Below are positions 24,587-35,368 of a stretch of 64,000 nucleotides of DNA, piece by piece (positions within the stretch are counted from its first letter, which is position 1; the number at the start of each line of letters is the position of its first letter). Origin of the DNA: Sulfuricystis sp964478415 (GTDB lineage Bacteria > Pseudomonadota > Gammaproteobacteria > Burkholderiales > Rhodocyclaceae); NCBI GenBank assembly GCA_964478415.1, contig CAYZII010000003.1, positions 1 to 64,000 of the forward strand, in the 5' to 3' direction. Under the pieces are notes generated by a model. That model was not told the DNA's origin. It searched no databases and saw nothing but the letters and a program-made list of their open reading frames with translations. A program made the position numbers and the translations under genes.

Positions 24587-25020
24587 GATTCTCCATCGTT
24601 CTTTCTGGAACGTCGGCTTTCGTCTCTTCTTTCTGTTTGCCTGTCTTGTGGCGCGATCTTTCCGCTGGGATGGGAGCTTATGTTCTCTAGTGCCATGCCA
24701 TCAGCGCCGAGTTTCGTCCCGTCTCCGCTGCGATGGCATGTCTCCGAGATTCTCTTTGGCTCTGGTTGAGCGTTATTTGCCTTTTCTCCCCGCGCCGCCC
24801 ATCGATGGCCGGGCGCACTGAGGGTAAACTCCACACCATGAACGCCAGGCTGCGCATATCCCGTTCCGCTTCGGGCATCGTCCCCGAAGCTGCCACCGGC
24901 TGGCTGCGCTTCGGCGTCATGGCGGTGCCGCAAACCGCTCCACCAGCGATGTTCCTTCCATCCTGAAATCTGCTGCCGGCGACTTATGCCGGATTGTCGT
25001 CTTATTGGAAGGAGCCTTCT
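24587..25020. other. 434-bp intergenic region between norD and the radical SAM gene
   Basis: No credible gene was found on either strand; the long minus-strand frame that covers it is the shadow of the radical SAM gene. It contains one palindromic repeat copy (24690-24740) and a strong ribosome binding site (GGAAGGAG) 6 bases before the ATG at 25021. No Fnr box or clear terminator was seen. Confidence 0.6.
24690..24740 (+). repeat. Intergenic copy of the palindromic repeat with compensatory arm changes
   Basis: The left arm CATGCCATCAGCG (24694-24706) pairs with CGCTGCGATGGCATG (24726-24740). Relative to the menC copy the left arm has CATGCCATC in place of CGTCCCGCC, and the right arm has changed to match (GATGGCATG). 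The loop begins with the same CCGAGTTTC. Pairing kept while sequence changes suggests that the hairpin itself matters. Confidence 0.6.
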
Positions 25021-26193
25021 ATGACTACGCACACCCTCGAATCCACCCCGGCCGTCGTGCCAGCCTCCGACCCCGATCCCATTCTTGGCGGCCGCGTCGA
25101 GCTGCAATTGCTCACCACGCTGAAGTGCAACCTCAAATGCAGCTATTGTTCGCTCGGCGTCGGCGACGTGCTCGGCTCGCAGACCGAAATCGAGTACGAC
25201 ATCGACCAGCTCGCCCGTTTCATCGATACCCATCTGCAAGGCAAGGAAATCTACGTCACCTTCTATGGTGGTGAGCCGACCCTGAACCGCCGCATGATGG
25301 AAGACGTAATGCGGCGCTTCCCAGAATTCCGCTATCAATTGCAGACCAACGGCACGTTGCTCGACGACCTGCCGGACTGGGTGCTGGCGAAGCTTTCGAA
25401 CATCCTCGTCTCGATCGACGGTGGCGAAACGATTACCGACGGCTATCGGGGCCGCGGCATCTGGCGCCAGGTGATCACCAACCTGCACAAGGTGCACGAC
25501 AAGGTCGGCGGCACGATCACCGCGCGTGTCACCTGGGGCAACCCTGACACCACCTTCGAGGAACTCGACGAACTGGCCACCACGATCGAAGCGATCGACT
25601 ACGTCTATTGGCAGTTCGTCGCCGACGAGATGTATTTCGGCGATTCGGTCGACAAACGCAAGGCCGTACTGGTGAAGCTGATCGACAAGTTCTTCGCCAG
25701 TAGCGACACGCTGTATCCGTTCATCCCGATCATGGGCATCGTCAGAAACAAATTGCTGCCCAACCGCGGCGTCGAGCTCTATGGCGGGCTCACCCAGTGC
25801 CGCGTCTCGTCGCATTTGATCAACGTGATGCCCAACGGCCAGATCTACCCCTGCCCGGACATGATGTATGCCCACGAGATGCAAATGGGCGAGATCCAAG
25901 GCAACTGGCTGAAAAAAAGCCCGCTGCAGCCAACCGCCGAGATGCCGTGCGAGACTTGCGAAGCCTTTCCCTGGTGTCGGCGCAACTGCATGAAGAACCT
26001 CTGGCTCGGTTACGTGAAGAAAGACGGGCGCTACCGCCAGAACGTCGTCGAGCCGATCTGCGAACTGATCCGCTTCATGGGTCGTGAGATCGACCGGCAC
26101 GATCCGCACGGCTGGTTCGCACGCCTGCCCCTGCCGGTGAGGAAACGGCTCGTCGACAACGAGGTCTACGAATATGTCGAGATCATGCCCTGA
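25021..26193 (+). CDS. Radical SAM protein with C-terminal SPASM-like cysteines
   Basis: A 390-residue protein. The radical SAM motif is CNLKCSYC (CxxxCxxC) near residue 38. The C-terminal part has further cysteines (CRVSS, CPD, CETC, WCRRNC), the pattern of an auxiliary cluster domain as in SPASM enzymes. SPASM enzymes modify peptides or proteins; no small precursor peptide gene was seen nearby. The ATG at 25021 has a strong GGAAGGAG site. Its 3' end overlaps the HPP-family gene by 20 bases, so the two are coupled. Position after norD suggests a denitrification link, but the substrate is unknown. Confidence 0.82.
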   Translation: MTTHTLESTPAVVPASDPDPILGGRVELQLLTTLKCNLKCSYCSLGVGDVLGSQTEIEYDIDQLARFIDTHLQGKEIYVTFYGGEPTLNRRMMEDVMRRFPEFRYQLQTNGTLLDDLPDWVLAKLSNILVSIDGGETITDGYRGRGIWRQVITNLHKVHDKVGGTITARVTWGNPDTTFEELDELATTIEAIDYVYWQFVADEMYFGDSVDKRKAVLVKLIDKFFASSDTLYPFIPIMGIVRNKLLPNRGVELYGGLTQCRVSSHLINVMPNGQIYPCPDMMYAHEMQMGEIQGNWLKKSPLQPTAEMPCETCEAFPWCRRNCMKNLWLGYVKKDGRYRQNVVEPICELIRFMGREIDRHDPHGWFARLPLPVRKRLVDNEVYEYVEIMP

Positions 26194-26947
26194 AGACAGC
26201 GCTGCCTTGCCGAGCGCAGGCGCAGACGCACCGGAACTGACCGACGCCGACATCCTCGATGCGATGCGGCATGTCCCGGGCTACATCGATATCAGCACCG
26301 AGGATTTCCGCACCATCTATCAACTCGCCTGGCAACATGCGCGGACCCGGGTAGGCAGCACCGTGGCTGAGCGCACCGGGCCGGTGGGCAGGCGCGGTTA
26401 CTGGCACAAATGGCGTGGAGTGAAGACGGGCGCACCGCCGCGTATCGATGGCGAGGAAATATTCTGGTCATGGCTCGGTGCATTGTTGGCCATCGGCCTG
26501 TTGGCCTGGCTGGGCCAACGTTTCTTGATCCCGCATGGGCTGACACTGTTGATCGCCCCCTTCGGAGCATCCGCGGTACTGTTGTTTGGCGCCCCCCGCA
26601 GTCAGCTGGCCCAGCCGCGCAATCTGCTCGGTGGCCACGCCTTCTCGGCGCTGATGGGCGTCTTGTCCTGGAAGCTCTGTGCTGCACTGCCGGGTCTGTC
26701 TGCGCCGGGTCTGGCAGAGGCGTTGTCGGTAGCGACGGCGCTCGCAGTAATGCACCTGACGCGCACCCTGCATCCCCCGGGCGGTGCGACAGCCCTGACT
26801 GCCGTCATCGGCGGGGCGCAGATCCATGCGCTGGGTTTCTCCTACGTCTTCATCCCGGTCACTCTTGGAGCGCTGATCCTGCTCGCCGTCGGCCTGGTAT
26901 TCAACAATCTGCCGCGCTCACGACGCTATCCGGAGTTCTGGTTCTGA
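26174..26947 (+). CDS. HPP-family membrane protein
   Basis: A 257-residue protein with a soluble N-terminal region of about 95 residues followed by four hydrophobic segments with the HPP pattern (FGASAVLLFGAPRSQLAQPRN; LTRTLHPPGGATAL, which holds the HPP residues). A plant HPP protein moves nitrite into chloroplasts, so nitrite or nitrate transport is a possible role here. The gene starts inside the radical SAM gene. The N-terminal region (DADILDAMRHVPGYIDIS) is not one I can place. Confidence 0.8.
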   Translation: MSRSCPEDSAALPSAGADAPELTDADILDAMRHVPGYIDISTEDFRTIYQLAWQHARTRVGSTVAERTGPVGRRGYWHKWRGVKTGAPPRIDGEEIFWSWLGALLAIGLLAWLGQRFLIPHGLTLLIAPFGASAVLLFGAPRSQLAQPRNLLGGHAFSALMGVLSWKLCAALPGLSAPGLAEALSVATALAVMHLTRTLHPPGGATALTAVIGGAQIHALGFSYVFIPVTLGALILLAVGLVFNNLPRSRRYPEFWF

Positions 26948-27119
26948 TCCCTTTCAGCGATGCTCCTTGCATGCCTCCGGACTGGCGTTGCGCAGGCCGG
27001 GAAGCCGCCCCTTGCCTCTGTTTGGTTGCCGCCGCTGCGCTTGACCTTTGCTTCGCCCGTGCCGGCCTGCACCGCAACGGGTGTGCCCCATTGTCACGGG
27101 AAGGGTCGCACGCCGGTTT

Positions 27120-27557
27120 TCAGGGTTTCTTCCCGGGCCGATAAGGACAGTCTTCCCTGAGACAATCACAATAGAGGTAAAGCGCGTGTTCGACGATGCG
27201 GAAGCCACGCTCCTTGGCCACCTTGTTCTGTCGGCGCTCGATTTCCGGATCGATGAACTCCTCGACATGGCCGCATTGGCGGCAGACCAGATGATCGTGG
27301 TGCTTACCATCCTTGAGTTCGAACACCGACTTGCCGGATTCGAAATGATGCCGTTCGAGCAGCCCCGCCTGCTCGAACTGGGTCAGCACACGATACACGG
27401 TGGCCAGCCCGATATCGACCTTTTCGGCCAGCAACAGCCGATAGACGTCTTCAGCGGAAAGATGGCGCTCGGTCGACCTGCGGAACAGATCGAGGATCGT
27501 CATGCGTGGCACGGTTGCTTTGAGGCCGATGTTTTGCAGTTCTGCGCGGTCGGTCAT
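27120..27557 (-). CDS. fur: Ferric uptake regulator Fur
   Basis: A 145-residue metalloregulator: winged-helix DNA-binding half (VDIGLATVYRVLTQFEQAGLLERHHF) and dimerisation half with HHDHLVCRQCGHVEEF and late CDCLREDC cysteines. Fur with Fe(II) represses iron-uptake genes. The ATG at 27557 gives the standard N-terminus (TDRAELQNIGLKATVPRM). It is divergent from bamE, 69 bases apart, an arrangement common in betaproteobacteria. Confidence 0.95.
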   Translation of the reverse strand: MTDRAELQNIGLKATVPRMTILDLFRRSTERHLSAEDVYRLLLAEKVDIGLATVYRVLTQFEQAGLLERHHFESGKSVFELKDGKHHDHLVCRQCGHVEEFIDPEIERRQNKVAKERGFRIVEHALYLYCDCLREDCPYRPGKKP

Positions 27558-27626
27558 GGAGGGTCGATTCGCGATCGGGTGGATGGTCGTATGATATAGC
27601 TTTGGCCCGTTTGCATACATTTTCCC

Positions 27627-28052
27627 ATGCTGTCGCGTCTTTCGCTCCTGTTCCTGCCCACCCTGCTGCTCGCCTCCTGTGCCAACGCGCCGGACATCAC
27701 CTCGCGCCTGTCGCCCTACCGCATCGATGTGCGTCAGGGCAATTTCGTCACGCAGGAGATGGTGGCGAAGCTCAAACCCGGCATGACCCGTGAGCAGGTG
27801 CGCTTCCTGCTCGGCACGCCATTGGTGAGCGACGTGTTCCACGCCAACCGTTGGGACTACGTCTATCGCTTCCAGCCGGGTCGTGGCGAGCCACAACAGC
27901 GCCGCCTGTCCGTATTTTTCGAAGACGACAAGCTGGTGCGTGTCGGCGGAGATGTGGTCGCCGCCGGCGAAGGAGGGGCAACGGAAACATCGACGGCCGC
28001 TACCGGCGCGCACATCCTCGAAGTGCCTGCGGCAGCCGAGAAGAAGGATTGA
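27627..28052 (+). CDS. bamE: Outer membrane assembly lipoprotein BamE
   Basis: A 141-residue lipoprotein with lipobox LLASC at residues 14-18 and the SmpA/OmlA core (PYRIDVRQGNFVTQEMV, LKPGMTREQVRFLLGTPL, WDYVYRF). BamE belongs to the BAM complex that folds outer-membrane beta-barrels. The C-terminal 35 residues are Ala/Gly/Glu-rich and variable. dapB begins two bases after its stop. Confidence 0.93.
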   Translation: MLSRLSLLFLPTLLLASCANAPDITSRLSPYRIDVRQGNFVTQEMVAKLKPGMTREQVRFLLGTPLVSDVFHANRWDYVYRFQPGRGEPQQRRLSVFFEDDKLVRVGGDVVAAGEGGATETSTAATGAHILEVPAAAEKKD

Positions 28053-28054
28053 TC

Positions 28055-28795
28055 ATGGAGAAGATTCGTTACGCGATCGCCGGCGCGAAAGGCCGCATGG
28101 GCAAAATGCTGATCGAGGCCGTCGGGAACGCGCCAGATGCCATTCTCGCCGCTGCGTTCGACATCGATGACGACCCCGAGGTGGCGCTTGTCGGGGCCGA
28201 CTGCCTGATCGACTTCACCCGCCCGGAAGGCACCCTGAGGCATCTGGAGATCTGCCGGCGGCGTGGCGTACATATGGTGATCGGCACCACCGGTTTCACA
28301 CCGGACCAGAAAGCACGCATCATCACCGCGTCGAAAGAGATTCCGATCGTGCTGTCACCCAACATGGCGGTGGGCGTCAATGCGGTGTTCAAACTGCTCG
28401 ACGTCGCGGCGCGCATCCTGAACGAAGGTTTCGACGTCGAGATCATCGAGGCCCACCACCGCCATAAAGTCGACGCCCCTTCCGGCACCGCGTTGCGGAT
28501 GGGCGAAATCGTCGCTGCCGCCCTCGGGCGGGATTTGAAGGAATGCGCGGTCTACGGCCGCGAAGGGCATACTGGCGAGCGGCCGGCCACTCAGATCGGC
28601 TTTGCGACCATACGCGGTGGCGACATCGTCGGCGATCACACGGTGCTGTTCGCCGGCACCGGCGAGCGCATTGAGATCACCCACAAATCGGCAAGCCGCA
28701 TGTCCTATGCGCTCGGCGCTTTACGCGCCGCGCGTTTCCTGCGCGACAAGCGCAATGGTCTTTTCGACATGCAGGATGTCCTGGGCCTGAAATAG
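28055..28795 (+). CDS. dapB: 4-Hydroxy-tetrahydrodipicolinate reductase DapB
   Basis: A 246-residue enzyme of lysine and diaminopimelate synthesis. NAD(P)-binding GAKGRMGK is near the N-terminus, IGTTGF in the middle, and the catalytic EAHHRHKVDAPSGTAL near residue 130. Two bases separate it from bamE. Length and motifs are normal. Confidence 0.96.
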   Translation: MEKIRYAIAGAKGRMGKMLIEAVGNAPDAILAAAFDIDDDPEVALVGADCLIDFTRPEGTLRHLEICRRRGVHMVIGTTGFTPDQKARIITASKEIPIVLSPNMAVGVNAVFKLLDVAARILNEGFDVEIIEAHHRHKVDAPSGTALRMGEIVAAALGRDLKECAVYGREGHTGERPATQIGFATIRGGDIVGDHTVLFAGTGERIEITHKSASRMSYALGALRAARFLRDKRNGLFDMQDVLGLK

Positions 28796-28912
28796 GACCA
28801 CCCTCGCGCCGAGGCAGCGCGAACCGGCAACTTCGGCTAAAATGGCGCAGTTTTGCCAACGCCCTGGTTTTGCAGGGTTGTTGCGCCGCATCAGTCACCC
28901 AGGAGCCCGATT

Positions 28913-30035
28913 TTGACTTCATTCCCGCCTGCATTGCTCGCACTCGCCGACGGGACGGTATTTCGGGGCAAGGGCATCGGCGCCGAAGGCAGCAGCGTCG
29001 GTGAAGTGGTCTTCAATACCGCGATGACTGGCTATCAGGAGATTCTCACCGATCCCTCCTACACGCGCCAGATCGTCACCCTCACCTACCCGCACATCGG
29101 CAACACCGGCATCAATCGCGAAGACGTTGAATCCGGCCGCATCTATGCCGCCGGCCTGGTGATTCGCAACCTGCCGCCGCTCCCCTCGAATTTCCGCTCC
29201 GAACAAACGCTCAGCGCCTATCTGCAGAATGAAAACGTCGTCGCCATCGCCGACATCGACACCCGTAAGCTCACCCGCATCCTGCGCGAGAAAGGCGCGC
29301 AGGCAGGCTGTCTGATGTGCGGCGGTAGCCTCGACGCCGACGAGGCGATCGAGAAGGCACGCGCTTTCCCTGGGCTGGCGGGCATGGACCTCGCGAAGGT
29401 TGTATCGACCCGCCAACCTTATCCGTGGTCCGAGGGGGAATGGAAACTCGGCGTTGGCTATACGGCACCCGCACAAGACAAATTTCATGTCGTCGCCTAC
29501 GATTTCGGTGTCAAACGCAACATCCTGCGCATGCTCGCCAGCCGCGGCTGCCGACTCACCGTGGTGCCGGCGCAAACGCCGGCGCGTGATGTGCTGGCGA
29601 TGAATCCGGATGGGGTGTTATTCTCGAACGGTCCCGGCGATCCGGAACCCTGCGACTATGCGATTGCCGCAATCCGCGAGCTGCTCGACGAGAAGCTTCC
29701 CGCCTTTGGCATTTGTCTCGGCCATCAGCTGATGGGCCTGGCTGCCGGCGCCAGGACGCTGAAAATGAAATTCGGCCATCATGGCGCGAACCATCCGGTC
29801 AAGGACCTCGATACCGGCCAGGTGCTGATCACCAGTCAGAACCACGGCTTCGCGGTCGATCCTGCCACCCTGCCTGCCAATGTGCGCGTCACCCATGTCT
29901 CGCTGTTCGATGGCTCCTTGCAAGGCATGGCCTGGAATGACCGTCCGGCGTTGTGTTTCCAGGGTCACCCCGAGGCGAGCCCCGGCCCCCATGACGTCGC
30001 CTATCTGTTCGATCGTTTCATCGGGATGATGAAAG

Positions 30036-30052
<17 letters not shown>
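28913..30052 (+). CDS. carA: Carbamoyl-phosphate synthase small subunit CarA
   Basis: A 379-residue glutamine amidotransferase subunit with the nucleophile motif FGICLGHQLMGLA and the C-terminal histidine region QGHPEASPGPHD. It provides ammonia to CarB for arginine and pyrimidine synthesis. The likely start is a TTG at 28913: AGGAG lies 8 bases upstream and the family N-terminus begins here (PALLALADGTVFRG). An ATG at 28853 in the same frame would add 20 unrelated residues. The end overlaps carB by 17 bases. Confidence 0.93.
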
Positions 30053-33259
<3,207 letters not shown>

Positions 33260-33263
<4 letters not shown>

Positions 33264-33736
33264 ACAAGATTCCTCTTACTCTGAATGGCGCTAAACAGCT
33301 CAAGGAAGAGCTGCACCGTCTGAAAACTGTCGAACGTCCGGCGGTGATCGCCGCGATCGCCGAGGCGCGCTCGCACGGCGATCTGTCGGAAAACGCCGAA
33401 TACGACGCCGCCAAAGAGCGTCAGGGATTCATCGAGGGCCGCATCGCCGAGATCGAAGCCAAACTCGCCAATGCGCAGATCATCGACCCGAAAGCACTCG
33501 ATGCCGACGGTCGTGTGGTGTTCGGCGCCACCGTCGAAATCGAAGACATTGAGGCTGGGCAGACGGTCACCTACCAGATCGTCGGAGACGACGAGGCGGA
33601 TCTGAAGCGGAACAAGATCTCGCTCAATTCGCCAGTTGGGCGCGCGCTGATCGGCAAGTTCGCCGGCGATGTCGTCGAGGTGCGCACGCCAGGAGGATTG
33701 CGGGAATACGAAATCCTCGATGTGCGCTACGAGTAA
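33260..33736 (+). CDS. greA: Transcription elongation factor GreA
   Basis: A 158-residue protein with an N-terminal coiled coil (residues about 8-75, with the acidic tip GDLSENAEYDAA) and the C-terminal FKBP-like domain (ALIGKFAGDVVEVRTPGG). It rescues backtracked RNA polymerase. The ATG overlaps the carB stop. It is convergent with the aldolase gene; no strong terminator was seen in the 28 bases between them. Confidence 0.96.
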
Positions 33737-33764
33737 GGGATTTTCCCGGCCAGCCTGACGAAGT

Positions 33765-34397
33765 TCAGGACTGCTTGCCGTAATCCTTGAACTTTTCGAT
33801 TACGCGCGCCATTTCCTCGGCAGGCAGGAGCTTCGGCGTACCCAGTTGCAGCACGCGCCAGTACTGTTCGCACAGCGTTTCTAATTCGATGGCGAGCGCG
33901 AGCGTCTCGGCCAGATCGCTGCCGAACACTACCATGCCATGATGCGCCATCAGACAGGCGCGGCGGCCTGCCAACGCGGCGAGAATCGCATCGGAAAGTG
34001 CCTGCGTGCCGAAGGTGGCATAAGTGGCACAACGCACCGTATCTCCGCCGAAGCGTGCGATCATGTAATGGAAAGGTGGAATCTCGAGCTCCTGACAGGC
34101 GAGCGCGGTGGCAAACGGCGAGTGGGCATGCAAGATCGCACCCGCCTCAGCGCGCGCGGCATAGATGTCACGATGGAAACGCCATTCTGACGAAGGCTTG
34201 CGCCGGCCTTGCGCCTCGCCCGTCAAGGAGACCTTGACGATGTCCGCCGGCTCGCAGGTGTCATAAGCCATGCCGGTCGGCGTGATCAGGAACCCCTCTT
34301 CACAGCGCACGCTGACATTGCCGGCCGCGCCGCGATTGATCCCGGAAGCATTCATCGCCCGGGCGGTGGCCAGCACTGTGGCAGCCAGATCGCTCAT
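33765..34397 (-). CDS. Class II aldolase, probable 5-methylthioribulose-1-phosphate aldolase
   Basis: A 210-residue zinc aldolase of the fuculose-phosphate aldolase family: zinc-binding HAHSPFATAL near residue 90 and LMAHHGMVVFG near residue 150, with an N-terminal GAAGNVSVR and SSEW phosphate-site pattern. It overlaps mtnA by four bases. The MtnA product, methylthioribulose 1-phosphate, is a known substrate of such aldolases in the DHAP shunt, giving DHAP and methylthioacetaldehyde. MtnB dehydratases are homologous, but the mtnC/mtnD genes of that route are absent here. The shunt assignment is inference. Confidence 0.78.
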   Translation of the reverse strand: MSDLAATVLATARAMNASGINRGAAGNVSVRCEEGFLITPTGMAYDTCEPADIVKVSLTGEAQGRRKPSSEWRFHRDIYAARAEAGAILHAHSPFATALACQELEIPPFHYMIARFGGDTVRCATYATFGTQALSDAILAALAGRRACLMAHHGMVVFGSDLAETLALAIELETLCEQYWRVLQLGTPKLLPAEEMARVIEKFKDYGKQS

Positions 34398-35365
34398 GGG
34401 GCCAGCCGCGTGAGCTCGGCAGGCCCGATCCGGCCCTGCTCGGTGATGAATTCCGTGATCAACGCCGCCGGCGTGATGTCGAAGGCAGGATTGGCGACCG
34501 GTGTGTGCAGCGCGCCGAACTCCTCGGCGGCACGCTCCTCGATCGGAATCCCCGCCCCAGTCGGACAGGCGAAGTCGACCGTCGACAATGGCGCAGCGAC
34601 ATAGAACGGCACCTGGTGAGCCTGCGCCGCGAGCGCCTTCAGATAGGTGCCGATCTTGTTCGCCGTGTCGCCATTGACGGCGATGCGGTCGGCGCCGACG
34701 ATCACGACATCCACCCTGCCCTGCATCATCAACAGGCCGGCAGCATTGTCGGCGATGAAGGTGTGCGCCACCCTGGCTTGGGCAAGTTCCCAGGCGGTGA
34801 GCCGCCCCTGGTTGCGGGGCCGCGTTTCCGACACCCAGACATGCACGTCGATGCCTGCCGCATGAGCGGCATAGACAGGTGCCAGCGCCGTGCCATGGGC
34901 GACGGTGGCGAGCCAGCCGGCATTGCAGTGCGTCATCACCGCCACCCGCCCTTTGCGCTGCGCAATGGCTTCAAGGATCGGCAAACCGTGGCGGCCGATC
35001 GCGGCATTCGCCTCGGCATCTTCGCGGGCAATCGCGCGTGCCTCCTCCCAGGCATCACGGCCTGCGGCCACAGCCTTTTTCATCCGCTGCAGCGCCCAGT
35101 GCAGATTCACGGCGGTTGGCCGTGTCGCCGCCAGTGTGGCAAGGATCTCGTCGAGCGGTTTGCTTTCGGCGAGGCCGAGCGCGACTCCATAGGCCGCCGT
35201 GGCACCGATCAGCGGTGCGCCGCGCACCTGCATCGCGCGGATCGCATGCGCCGCGCCGGCCAGATCCTTAAGCCGCACGAAGACCGTCTCCTGCGGCAAG
35301 CGCGTCTGATCGAGGATGACGACGCTACCATCCTTCTCCTGGATCGGACAGAGCGCGTAGTTCAC
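34394..35365 (-). CDS. mtnA: S-Methyl-5-thioribose-1-phosphate isomerase MtnA
   Basis: A 323-residue eIF2B-like isomerase with MQVRGAPLIGATAAYG, MTHCNAGWLAT (catalytic Cys) and GADRIAVNGDTANKIGT (catalytic Asp). It converts methylthioribose 1-phosphate to methylthioribulose 1-phosphate in salvage of methylthioadenosine. It is three bases from secA and overlaps the aldolase gene, a pairing that points to the DHAP shunt. A phosphorylase (mtnP) is not in the window. Confidence 0.92.
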   Translation of the reverse strand: MNYALCPIQEKDGSVVILDQTRLPQETVFVRLKDLAGAAHAIRAMQVRGAPLIGATAAYGVALGLAESKPLDEILATLAATRPTAVNLHWALQRMKKAVAAGRDAWEEARAIAREDAEANAAIGRHGLPILEAIAQRKGRVAVMTHCNAGWLATVAHGTALAPVYAAHAAGIDVHVWVSETRPRNQGRLTAWELAQARVAHTFIADNAAGLLMMQGRVDVVIVGADRIAVNGDTANKIGTYLKALAAQAHQVPFYVAAPLSTVDFACPTGAGIPIEERAAEEFGALHTPVANPAFDITPAALITEFITEQGRIGPAELTRLAP

Positions 35366-35368
35366 GAT

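Noticed and set aside
24559..26253. A 564-codon open frame on the minus strand
   Set aside because: It is antisense to the radical SAM and HPP genes, has no recognisable domain and reflects high GC at third positions.
26948..27119. A possible 66-residue gene after the HPP gene (26960-27160)
   Set aside because: No ribosome binding site, no family resemblance, and it runs into the convergent fur gene.
33737..33764. A possible terminator between greA and the aldolase gene
   Set aside because: Only a weak GGGA-TTTT-TCCC pairing with no T-run; not convincing.
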